Assembly: GCF_900115565.1 (NCBI RefSeq)
Contig: NZ_FOWW01000010.1
Span: 62,001 to 126,000, forward strand
From: Amycolatopsis arida
GTDB taxonomy: Bacteria > Actinomycetota > Actinomycetes > Mycobacteriales > Pseudonocardiaceae
Reading direction: 5' to 3'
DNA length: 64,000 nt
Both the position numbers and the translations under genes were made by a program. Positions within the stretch are counted from its first letter, which is position 1. Every line of letters begins with the position of its first letter. The notes under the pieces were generated by a model. That model ran no database searches, was not told the DNA's origin, and worked only from the letters and a program-made list of their open reading frames with translations. Of the stretch, positions 15,704 to 25,800 are shown one piece after another.

Positions 15704-17407
15704 GTGCCCACGCAGCCGACCGGCCGGTCCGTCCTGCGCCGCGCGGTCCTCGGCCAGCGACGCCTCGTGCTCGCCGCCACCGCCCTCGCCGCCACGCACC
15801 AGGCCGGGGAGGCGCTGGTGCCGGTCGTCATCGGGGTGGTCGTCGACCAGGCGGTGGCCACCGGCTCGGTGCCCGCGCTGCTGCGCTGGCTGGCGGTGCT
15901 GGCCGCGCTGTTCCTCGCGCTGTCCACCGGGTACCGGTTCGCCGCCAGGACCGCGGAACGGGCCGCCGAGCAGGCCGGCCACGAGCTGCGGGTCGCGCTC
16001 ACCGAGCGAGTGCTCGACCCCCGCGGCGGCGCCGAGCGCGGCCGGCTGCCGGGGGCGCTGGTGTCGATCGCCACCGGTGACGCGAAGCGGGTCGGCACGG
16101 TGAACGGGGTGCTGCCGTTCGGGGTGGCGGCGGTCGCCGGGCTGCTGGTCGCCGCGGTGGCGTTGCTGCGGATGTCGGTGCCGCTCGGGCTGCTGGTGCT
16201 GCTCGGCACACCTCCGCTGCTGTGGCTGGCGCACCTGGTCGGCCGCCCGCTGGAGCGCCGCAGCGGGGTGGAGCAGGAACGCGCGGCGCAGGCGTCCGGC
16301 ATCGCCGCCGACCTGGTGGCCGGGCTGCGGGTGCTCAAGGGCATCGGCGCCGAGCCGGCGGCGGTGGCGCGGTACCGGAGAACCAGCCGGGCGTCACTGG
16401 CCGCGACCCTGCGCGCGGCACGGGCACGGGCCTGGCACGACGGCGCAGTGCTCGCCCTCACCGGGATCTTCATCGCGATCGTGGCGCTGGTCGGCGGGTG
16501 GCTGGCGATGGCCGGCGCGATCAGCGTGGGCCAGCTCGTGGCCGCGGTCGGGCTGGCGCAGTTCCTGCTGACGCCGTTCCAGATCTTCTCGTGGGTCAAC
16601 GGCCAGCTCGCGCAGGGCCGCGCGTCGGCGGACCGGATCGCGTCGGTGCTGGCCGCGCCGTACGCCACGGGGTCCGGTGCGCCGGTGCCGGAGCCGGTGT
16701 CCGGTGGGCTGCGGCTGCGCGGCGTCGGGCACGGCGCCCTGCGGGACGTGACCTTCGAGGTGGAGCCCGGCGAGCTGGTGGGGGTGGTGGCGCCCGACCC
16801 CGCGGGGGCGACGGCGTTGCTGGAGTGCCTCGGCCGGGAGGTGGACCCCGCCGCGGGCACGGTCGAGCTCGACGGGGTGCCGCTGACCGAGCTGGACCCC
16901 GAGGCGCTGCGCGCGGCGGTGGTGGTCGCGGCCCACGACGCGGACCTGTTCGAGGGCACGCTCCTCGACAACGTCCTTCCCGCGACCCGTTCCGGGGAGG
17001 GCGGCGGTGGTGAGCGGGTGCGGCGCGCGCTCGCGGCGGCCGCGGCCGACGAGGTGGCGGCGAGCCTGCCCGACGGACCGCGGACCGTGCTGGCCGAGCG
17101 GGCCCGGTCACTGTCCGGCGGGCAGCGGCAGCGGGTGGCGCTGGCGAGGGCGCTCGCCGCGGACCCGCCGGTGCTCGTCGTGCACGACCCGACCACGGCG
17201 GTGGACGCGGTGACCGAGGCGCGGATCGCCGGCGCGCTGCGGGAGCTGCGCCGCGGGCGCACGACGGTCGTCGTGGCGACCAGCCCGGCGCTGCTCGCCG
17301 CCACCGACCGGGTGGTGCTGCTCGCCGGCGGGACGGTCGCGGCGGAGGGGCCGCACACGGACCTGGTCGCCACCCGTACGGACTACCGTGAGGTGGTGCT
17401 GTCGTGA
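15704..17407 (+). CDS. ABC exporter half-transporter with degenerate nucleotide site (subunit 1)
   Basis: A 567-residue TMD-NBD protein; AGGAGG lies 5 nt before GTG 15704. Six membrane segments occupy about residues 20-300, the NBD about 335-565. The P-loop is degenerate (VVAPDPAGATALL, no G-K-S/T), the Walker B region reads VLVVHDPTTAVD with His in place of the first Asp and Asp in place of the catalytic Glu, and the switch His is missing (ATSPALLA). The signature LSGGQRQR is intact. These changes are complementary to those in subunit 2. Overlap of 4 nt (GTGA) with the next gene indicates a heterodimer. Probable function: export of the siderophore made by the locus (inference from the iron box and position). 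Confidence 0.9.
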   Translation: MPTQPTGRSVLRRAVLGQRRLVLAATALAATHQAGEALVPVVIGVVVDQAVATGSVPALLRWLAVLAALFLALSTGYRFAARTAERAAEQAGHELRVALTERVLDPRGGAERGRLPGALVSIATGDAKRVGTVNGVLPFGVAAVAGLLVAAVALLRMSVPLGLLVLLGTPPLLWLAHLVGRPLERRSGVEQERAAQASGIAADLVAGLRVLKGIGAEPAAVARYRRTSRASLAATLRAARARAWHDGAVLALTGIFIAIVALVGGWLAMAGAISVGQLVAAVGLAQFLLTPFQIFSWVNGQLAQGRASADRIASVLAAPYATGSGAPVPEPVSGGLRLRGVGHGALRDVTFEVEPGELVGVVAPDPAGATALLECLGREVDPAAGTVELDGVPLTELDPEALRAAVVVAAHDADLFEGTLLDNVLPATRSGEGGGGERVRRALAAAAADEVAASLPDGPRTVLAERARSLSGGQRQRVALARALAADPPVLVVHDPTTAVDAVTEARIAGALRELRRGRTTVVVATSPALLAATDRVVLLAGGTVAAEGPHTDLVATRTDYREVVLS

Positions 17408-19338
17408 CCGCTGTCGTGACCGTGGAGAGCGGCGCCGGGCGGGACCTGCTGCCGACCGCGACCGGGGCGCGGACCTGGGCGGTGGTGCGCGAGCTGCTGC
17501 GCCCGCGCCGGTGGCTCGCGGTGGCCGCGCTGGGCACGATGGTCTGCGCCACCGGCGTCGGGCTGCTCACCGCCCCGCTGCTCGGGCACATCGTCGACGT
17601 CGTGGTGCAGGGCCGTGCCGCCGGCGCGCTGACCTGGCCGGTGGTGCTGCTGGCGCTCGTCGCCGTGACCGGCGGGCTGGCGACGGCGCTGGGCCTCGGC
17701 CTGGTCGCCCGGCTCGGCGAGGGCATGCTGGCCGCGCTGCGGGAACGGTTCGTGGAGCGGGTGCTGGGGCTGCCGCTGGAGCGGGTGGAGCGGGCCGGGT
17801 CGGGGGACCTCACCGCGCGGGTGACCAACGACGTGTCGGTGATCGCGAAGTCGGTGCGGGAGGCGCTGCCCGAGCTGGGCCGCTCGGCGCTGACCATCGG
17901 GCTGACCCTGGTCGGGCTGACCGTGCTGGACTGGCGGTTCCTGCTGGCCGCGCTGCTGGCGGCGCCGATCCAGCTGTACACCGTGCGCTGGTACCTCCGG
18001 CGGGCGCCGGCGCTGTACGCCGCGCAGCGGGTGGCGGTGGGCGCGCAGCAGCAGCAACTGCTGGACACCGTGGGCGGAGCGCGGACGGTGCGCGCGTTCC
18101 GGCTGCGGGGCGACCACGTGCACCGGGTGGTGCGCCGGTCGGAGGCGGCGGTGGACCTGGCGCTGCGCGGAATCCGGCTGGTGACCCGCTTCTTCGCGCG
18201 GCTGAACCTCGCCGAGTTCGTCGGACTGTCCGCGGTGCTGGCCACCGGTTTCGTCCTGGTCGGGGCGGACGCGGTGTCGATCGGCACGGCCACCGCGGCG
18301 GCGCTGTACTTCCACAACCTGTTCAACCCGATCAACCTCGTGCTGGCGCTGGTGGACGACGCCCAGGCGGCCGGGGCGAGCCTGGCCCGCCTGGTCGGCG
18401 TCGCCGACCTCCCCACGGAGTCGGTGGCCGGGGCGGGCGGGGCGCACGACACCACCGGGGCGGGCGGCGCGTACAACACCACCGGGGCGGGCGGGGCGCA
18501 CGACACCGCCGGGGCGGGCGGCGGCACGGATTCGGGCACCGCCGTGGTTTCGGGAGGGGCCGTGGAGTCGGGCGGCGTCGTGGAGTCGGACGGCGCGCGT
18601 CCGGCGGCGGCCACGGTGAAGGCGGCCGGTGTGGGGCACGCGTACACGCCGGGGCACGAGGTGCTGCGCGAGGTGGACCTGGACATCGGCGCCGGGGAGC
18701 GGATCGCGCTGGTCGGCGCCAGCGGTGCCGGCAAGACGACACTGGCCAAGCTGATCGCCGGGATCCACCGGCCGGCGGCGGGGTCGATCTCCCTCGGCGG
18801 GGTGGACCTGACCGACCTCGGGCCGGCGGCGACGCGCCGGACCGTGGCGCTGGTCAGCCAGGAGGTGCACGTGTTCGCCGGCCCGTTGGCCGACGACCTC
18901 CGGCTGGCCCGGCCGGAGGCGACCGACGCCGAGTTGCGCGACGCGCTGGGCAGGGTCGGCGCACTGTCCTGGGTGGACGCCCTACCGGACGGGCTGTTCA
19001 CGGTGGTCGGTGAGGGTGGGCACCGGCTGACCGTGACGCAGGCGCAGCAGCTGGCGCTGGTGCGGCTGGTGCTGGCCGATCCACCGATCGCGATCCTGGA
19101 CGAGGCGACCGCGGAGGCCGGCAGCGCGGGCGCCCGCGAGCTCGAGGCCGCCGCGGACCGGGCGCTCGCCGGGCGGACCGCGCTGGTGGTGGCCCACCGC
19201 CTCACCCAGGCCGCCACCGCGGACCGCGTCGTGGTGCTCGACGCGGGCCGCGTCGTGGAGACCGGCACCCACGACGAGCTGGTCGCCGCCGGCGGCCGCT
19301 ACGCCACCCTGTGGTCCGCCTGGTCCGCCACCCGCTGA
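17404..19338 (+). CDS. ABC exporter half-transporter with canonical Walker motifs but degenerate signature (subunit 2)
   Basis: A 644-residue TMD-NBD protein. Six membrane segments span about residues 30-330; a Gly/Ala/Thr-rich linker built from 27-bp DNA repeats (about 343-405) precedes the NBD (about 410-640). Walker A GASGAGKTTLAKL, Q-loop LVSQEVH, Walker B IAILDEAT and the switch AHRLTQ are intact, but the signature is LTVTQAQQ instead of LSGGQ and the D-loop is AEAGS instead of SALD. With subunit 1 the dimer would have one functional ATP site (this Walker A with the partner signature) and one dead site. Confidence 0.9.
   Translation: MTAVVTVESGAGRDLLPTATGARTWAVVRELLRPRRWLAVAALGTMVCATGVGLLTAPLLGHIVDVVVQGRAAGALTWPVVLLALVAVTGGLATALGLGLVARLGEGMLAALRERFVERVLGLPLERVERAGSGDLTARVTNDVSVIAKSVREALPELGRSALTIGLTLVGLTVLDWRFLLAALLAAPIQLYTVRWYLRRAPALYAAQRVAVGAQQQQLLDTVGGARTVRAFRLRGDHVHRVVRRSEAAVDLALRGIRLVTRFFARLNLAEFVGLSAVLATGFVLVGADAVSIGTATAAALYFHNLFNPINLVLALVDDAQAAGASLARLVGVADLPTESVAGAGGAHDTTGAGGAYNTTGAGGAHDTAGAGGGTDSGTAVVSGGAVESGGVVESDGARPAAATVKAAGVGHAYTPGHEVLREVDLDIGAGERIALVGASGAGKTTLAKLIAGIHRPAAGSISLGGVDLTDLGPAATRRTVALVSQEVHVFAGPLADDLRLARPEATDAELRDALGRVGALSWVDALPDGLFTVVGEGGHRLTVTQAQQLALVRLVLADPPIAILDEATAEAGSAGARELEAAADRALAGRTALVVAHRLTQAATADRVVVLDAGRVVETGTHDELVAAGGRYATLWSAWSATR
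18430..18510 (+). repeat. Three 27-bp in-frame tandem repeats in the exporter linker
   Basis: Units begin at 18430, 18457 and 18484 and differ at only a few bases; a decaying fourth unit follows. Each encodes the nine residues GAGGAHDTT or a close variant. The repeat lies exactly between membrane and ATPase domains, so copy-number changes would alter linker length without loss of frame. Confidence 0.85.
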
Positions 19339-19609
19339 CACCCCCGCACCGGGTGTGTCAGCGCCCTGTGCACACGTGCCCGCGCCGTGCGGCGCCGGCA
19401 CGCGGTCACAACGCGCGGACACGACAGCTACCGCCGTGTTCGCCGCTCGACCGTGCTGGAGGTCAACGGCGCCAGCGCGGACGATTCCTCGGAGATCCAC
19501 GTCCGGCGAGATCCGTTGGTGGCTGGATTCACGGACTGTTCCGGGTGGCGCTCCGCCGAAGGGTCGGCACGGGGGCGGACGAACCCGGCCACCGGGCCGG
19601 CGCGCGGGG

Positions 19610-19804
19610 CTAGCGGATGCTCTTCGGGCGGAGGTCGGTCCAGTGCTCCTCGACGTAGGCCAGGCACGCCTCCCGGCTGTCCTCGCCGAAGACGACGCGC
19701 CAGCCGGCCGGCACGTCCACGAACGACGGCCACAGCGAGTGCTGCTCCTCGTCGTTGACCAGCACGTAGTACCGGCCCTCGGGGTCCTCGAACGGATTGG
19801 TCAT
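19610..19804 (-). CDS. MbtH-like protein
   Basis: A 64-residue protein with the diagnostic pattern [24 protein letters not shown] then [10 protein letters not shown] and the C-terminal W-T-D-L-R-P. MbtH proteins bind NRPS adenylation domains and are often essential for their solubility or activity. The NRPS stop and this ATG share one base (TGATG), with GAGGAGG just before, so the two are translationally coupled. An alternative GTG at 19807 would add one residue. A 271-bp gap separates it from the convergent exporter gene; apart from a weak 6-bp hairpin near 19338-19356 I see nothing there. Confidence 0.95.
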   Translation of the reverse strand: MTNPFEDPEGRYYVLVNDEEQHSLWPSFVDVPAGWRVVFGEDSREACLAYVEEHWTDLRPKSIR

Positions 19805-22800
19805 CACATCCTCCTCGTGATCTCACCCGTGATGTCACTGACCCGCCGCGCCGGGTCGGCCACCGCCGCGGCCAGCACGGCTCGCAGCTCGCCGGCCAGC
19901 CGGCGCGCGGTCCCGGCGTCGAACAACTCCGCCGCGTACAGCAGCTCGCAGTGCACCGCGCCGGCACCGCGCGGCTCGTAGCAGCTCAGCGCCAGCTCCG
20001 CCGGCACCACGCCGGTCGGCACCGACTCGAACACCGCCTCCCCGCCGAGCTCGGCCAGGTCGGCCTGCTCGTGGTGCACCACCATCACCCGCGGCCCGTG
20101 CGGCAACCCGGCCTCGGTCGCCACCGTGGCGAACGGCGCGTCCGCCCGGTCCAGCGCCCGCAGGTCGGTTTCCCGCACCCGCGCCAGTAGCTCGGTGAAC
20201 GCCGGGTCGCCGCCGGTGTCGGTGCGCAGCACCACGACGTTCGCGAAGCACCCGACGAGGTCGGCCAGCACCTCCTCGGACCGCCCCGCCACCAGCGTGC
20301 CGATCGGCAGGTCCGCCCCGGCCCCGCGCGCCGTGAGCAGCGCCGCGAACGCCGCCTGCAGCACCATGAACAGGCTCGTCCCCGTGCTCCTCGCCAGCGC
20401 GTCGATCCGCGCGTGCAGGTCCGCGTCGAGGTCGAACCGCACCAGCCCGCCCCGCCCACTCGGCGCCGCCGGTCGCGGCCGGTCGGCCGGCAGGGCCAGT
20501 GCGTCCGGCACCCCGCGCAGCTCCTCTCGCCAGTACGCCAGCTGCCGGCCGGCGAGGCTCTCCGGGTCCGCGGGATCGCCCAGCAGCTCCACCGCCCACC
20601 GCGTGTAGTCCACGTAGGACACCGGGAGCGGGTCCCAGCGGGGTTCCTCGCCCGCGCGCCGAGCGGCGTAGGCGGTGCGCAGGTCGCGCAGCAACGGCAC
20701 CACCGACCACTCGTCCACGGCCAGGTGGTGCGCGGACAGCACGAGCGCACCCACCCCACCACCGGTGAGCAGCCGGGCCCGCAGCGGGGCGCACCCGTCC
20801 GGGTCCGCCGGTTCCACGGCCAGCTCGGTCACCCGGCGCTCGACCTCCTCCGCCGACGCGCATCGTACGGTCGCCAGCGCCGGCGGCTCTCCCGGCTCCT
20901 GCCAGGCGGCACCGTCCCGCTCGGTGAACAGGGTGCGCAGCGGCTCGTGCCGGGTGACCACATCGGACAGCGCCGCGGCGAGCGCCGGCGCGTCCGGCTC
21001 TCCCGGCCAGCGCAGCACCAGCGCGTGGTCGTACCCGAACCGGCGCCGCGTCCACGGCCAACGCTGCACCGGGGCCAGCGGCACCCGGTCCGGCCGCTCC
21101 CCCGCCACCAGCGCCGGCCGGGCGACCCCGGCCGCGGCCAGCTTGGTGGCCAGCCCGGCCACCGTCGGGGTGTCGAAGACGTCCCGCACGCTCAGCTGCG
21201 CCCCGAGCGCCGAGCGGATCCGGCCGAGCAGCCGCATGGCGGCCATCGAGTGCCCGCCCAGCGCGAAGAAGTCGTCGTGCACGCCGACCTCGGGCAGCTG
21301 GAGGATCTCCCCGAACAGCCGGGCCAGCGTGGCCTGCTCGGGCGTGGTCGGCCGCGCCGCACCGGCCAACGCGGCCCAGTCGGGCGCGGGCAGCGCCCGG
21401 CGGTCGAGCTTGCCGTTCGGGGTGAGCGGCAGCGGGCCGTCCAGCACCAGCACGGCGGCCGGCACCATGTAGTCGGGCACCAGGCCAGCCACGTGGTCGC
21501 GCAGCGCCGCCGGGTCGACCGGCGCCGTATCGGCGGGCACGACGTAGCCGGCGAGCCGGACGATGTCGCCGGTGCGGTCGGGCACCACCGCGGCCTGCGC
21601 CACGGCCGGGTGCGCGGTTAGCGCGGCCTCGATCTCGCCCAGCTCCACCCGGAAGCCACGGATCTTCACCTGCCCGTCCACCCGACCGAGGAAGTCCAGC
21701 ACGCCGGGCCGGTCCCGCCGCCACCGGGCCCGGTCGCCCGTCCGGTACAGGACACCGCCGGGCGGCCCGAACGGGTTGGCCACGAACCGTTCCGCGGTCA
21801 GCCCCGGCCGGCCGAGGTAGCCGCGAGCCAGGCCGCGCCCGCCGACGTACAGCTCGCCGACCACGCCGGGCGGCACCGGGCGCAGCGCCGCGTCGAGCAC
21901 GTAGCAGACGGTGTTCGGGTCCGGCCGGCCGATCGGCACCGGGCCGCGCCAGCCGGGCTCGGCCGCCCACAGGGTGGAGTTCACCGTCGCCTCGGTCAGC
22001 CCGTACGCGGCGATCAGGTCGACCCGCTCCGCCCAGCGGTCGATGAGGTCCGGCGGCACGGTCTCGGTCCCGACGAGGATCGTCGACCCGGCCGGGAGGT
22101 CGCACTCCGAAGGCAGCGCCGACACCAGCGACGGCGGCAGGATCATGTGGGTGATCCGCTGCTCGTGCAGGAAGTCGGTGAGCGCGGGGCCGGCGACCCG
22201 CGCCTCCTCCGGGATCAGCACCAGCCGCCCGCCGGCGCACAGCGCCATCGCCAGCTCGAACACCGCCACGTCGAAGCCGACCGAGGCGAACTGCAGGACG
22301 TGCGCGTGCGCGGTGAGTCCCATCCGGTCCTCGGCGGTGGCCACCAGGCTGGCGATCCCGTCGTGCGGCACCACCACGCCCTTGGGCCGCCCGGTGGACC
22401 CGGACGTGTAGATCACGTACGCCGCCTGCGCCAGGTCGGTCACCCCGCGCCCCGACGCCGAGGAGTCCAGTGTGGACAGCTCGGCGGCGACCGCGGGCTC
22501 GTCGAGCGCGAGCACGGTGGTCCCGGGCACGGCCGGGATCTTGCCGGACACGGCCTCGGTGCCGACGACGATCGGCGCCGCCGAGTCCTCGATCATGTAC
22601 GCCAGCCGGTCGGCAGGGTGGGTGAGGTCCAACGGCAGGTACGCCGCGCCCAGCCTGAGCACGCCCAGCACGGTGGCGACCATGTCAGCCGAGCGGGGCA
22701 CGGCGATCCCGACCACCCGCTCCGGCCCGATCCCGCGAGCGGCGAGCAGCCGGGCGATCCGGTTGGCCCGCGCGTCCAGCTCGGCGTAGGTCAGCGAGGA

Positions 22801-25800
22801 CGCGCCGTCCACCACGGCGACCGCGCCGGGTCGCGCCGCGACCTGCCGGGCGACCAGCTCCGGCAGCGACGCCTCGGGCACCTCCCGCCCGGTCGCGGTG
22901 AGCTCCTCGAGCACCAGCCGCCGCTCGTCGTCGGCGAGCAGGTCGACGTCGCGCAGTGCCCGCTCCGGATCGGCCGCCACCGCGTCGACCAGCCGGGTCA
23001 GCCGAGCGCCGAGCCGGGCGACGGTGCCGGCGTCGAACAGGTCGGCGGCGTACTCGAGCCGGCAGCTCACCCGACCGGTCGGCACCGTCTCGGTGAAGCT
23101 GAACACCAGGTCGAACTTCGCGGTGCCGGGGTCGAACGGCACGTCCTCGACCCGCAGCCCGGGCAACTCGACCGGGTCGGCGCCGCGGCTGTGGTAGCCG
23201 ACCATGACCTGGAACAGCGGGTTGCGGGCCAGCGACCGGGCCGGGCTCAGCGCCTCGACCACCGCCTCGAACGGCACGTCGGCGTGCGAGAACGCGGCGA
23301 GGTCGATCTCCCGCACCCTGGCCACCAGCTCGGCGAAGCTCGGGTCGCCGGAGAGGTCGGTGCGCAGCACGAGGGTGTTGACGAAGAACCCGACCAGCTC
23401 GTCCAGCGCGGCGTCGGTGCGGCCGGCGATCGGCGCGCCGAGCGGGATGTCCGTGCCGGCGCCCACCCGGTGCAGCAGCGCGGCGACCGCGGCGTGCAGC
23501 ACCATGAACATGCTCGCCCCACTGTCCTGGGCCAACCGCCGCAGCCGGACACACGTGGCCGGATCCAGATCCAGCTCCACCTCCCCGCCGCGGAAGCTCG
23601 GCCGCGCCGGCCGGGACCGGTCGGCCGGCAGCGGGATCTCCTCCGGCACCCCGGCCAGGGCGCGCCGCCAGTAGCCGAGCTGGCGGGCGGCGAGGCTGGC
23701 CGGGTCGGCCGGGTCGCCGAGCAGCCGTTGCTGCCAGAGCGCGTAGTCGGCGTACTGCACCGGCAGCGGGGTCCATTCCGGCGCGCGGCCGGCCAGCCGG
23801 GCGGCGTAGGCGTCGGCCAGGTCGCGCAGGAACGGCCGGTCGGACCACTCGTCGGTGGTGATGTGGTGCAGCAGCAGCACGACGACGTGGTCGTCCGGCG
23901 CCACCCTGGCCACGGTCACCCGCAGCGGCAGCTCGGCCGCCAGGTCGAACGGCCGGGCCGCCACGGCGCGCACGAACTCGGCCAGGTCGGTGCCGGCCGG
24001 CACCTCGACCAGCTCCACCACCGGCTCGGCCGCCCCGGTCGGTACCACCCGCTGCTCCGGCACGCCCTCCGAGGTGGCGAACACGGTGCGCAGCGCCTCG
24101 TGCCGGGCCAGCACGTCGCCGAGCGCGGCCCGCCACGCCGCCACGTCCAGCGTGCCGCGCAGCCGCAGCACCAGCGGGAAGTTGTACGCCGCGGACGCGG
24201 AGTCCATCTCCTGCAGCAGCCACAGCCGGCGCTGCGCGTGCGACAGCGGCAACGCGGCCGGCCGCTCCGCCGGCACCAGCGGCGGGCGGGCCGGGCCGGC
24301 CGCCGCCCGTGCCCTGGCGACCAGGTCGGCGACCGTGGGCGCCTCGAACAGATCGCGGATCGCCAGTTCGGCGCCCAGCGCCGCGCGGGCCCTGCTGACC
24401 AGCCGGGTGGCGAGCAGCGAGTGGCCGCCGAGGTCGAAGAAGTTGTCGTCGACACTCACCTCGGGCACGCCGAGGACGTCGGCGAACAGCCGGCACAGCG
24501 CCTCCTCGTCGGCGTCCCGCGGCGCGCGGCCGGCGCCGGCGTCCACCACTGGCTTCGGCAGCGCGGCGACGTCGAGCTTGCCGTTGACGGTGAGTGGCAG
24601 CGTGTCCACGGCGACCAGCGCGGCCGGGACCATGTAGTCGGGCAGCGTGGCCTTGAGCTCCTCCCGCACCGCCGGCAGCCGCTCCTCGGGGCACACCAGG
24701 TAACCCACGAGCCGCTTCCCCGGGCCGGCGAGACCGGCACCGCTGTCGACGACCACCGCGGCGTGCGCCACGCCGGGCACCCGGCACAGCGCCGCGGTGA
24801 CCTCGCCCAGCTCGACCCGGTGGCCGCGGATCTTCACCTGGTCGTCGGTGCGGCCGAGGAAGTCGAGATTGCCGCCCGCCCGTCTCCCCCCGCCACCCAA
24901 GCGGAGACGCTTCGCGTCCGGATCTGATTCCAACCGTTGGCGAACGAGGTCACCGGTGCGGTAGGCCCGGGAGCCGGGCGGGCCGAACGGGTCGGCCACG
25001 AACCGCTCGGCGGTCAGCCCCGGCCGGCCGGCGTAGCCGCGGGCCAGCCCGACGCCGGCGAGGTACAGCTCGCCGGGGCAGCCCGGCGGCACCGGGCGCA
25101 GCCGGCCGTCCAGCACGTAGGCCCTGGTGCCCCGGATCGGCGTGCCGACCGTCGGCGTAGGACTGTCCTCAGTGGAGCCGCCGAGGGCGTTGATGGTGTA
25201 CTCCGTCGGCCCGTACAGGTTGTACCCGTAGGTGCCCGGGGTGTCGGCCAGCCGGCGCCACAGCGTGTCCGGCACCGCCTCCCCGCCGAGCAGCACCAGC
25301 GGCGGCACGTGCCCGTCGAGCAGCCCCTCCTCGATCAGCAGCTGGGCGTAGGTCGGGGTCACGTTCACCACGTCGATCCGGTGCGCGGCGCAGTAGGCCA
25401 CCAGCGCCTCCGCGTCGCGGCGCAGCTGCTCGTCGCACACGTGCACCTCGTGCCCCTCGACCAGCCAGAGCAGCTCCTCCCAGGACATGTCGAAGGCGAA
25501 CGACACGGTGTGCGCGATCCGCAGCCGGCGCCCGCCGGCCGACGCCACCGCCGGCCGGAAGATCTCGTCCCGGTGGTTGAGCTGCATGTTGGTCAGGCCG
25601 CGGTACGGCGTGACCACGCCCTTGGGCCGGCCGGTGGAGCCGGAGGTGTAGATGACGTAGGCCGGGAACTCCAGCCGGTGCGGCAGGTCGCGGGCGAACG
25701 CGGGCCGCTCGGTGTCGGTGATCTCGTCGCCGGGCAGTGCGGCCAACTCGGCCCGCACCGCCGGGTCGTCCAGGTTCACCGCGTCCTCGACCAGCCCCAC

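Noticed and set aside
20700-20740. Calling C4 and C5 inactive because the motif ends in DE instead of DG
   Set aside because: The catalytic His and the Asp are kept, and I believe D-E-W-S variants occur in other active condensation domains, so this alone is not evidence of inactivity.
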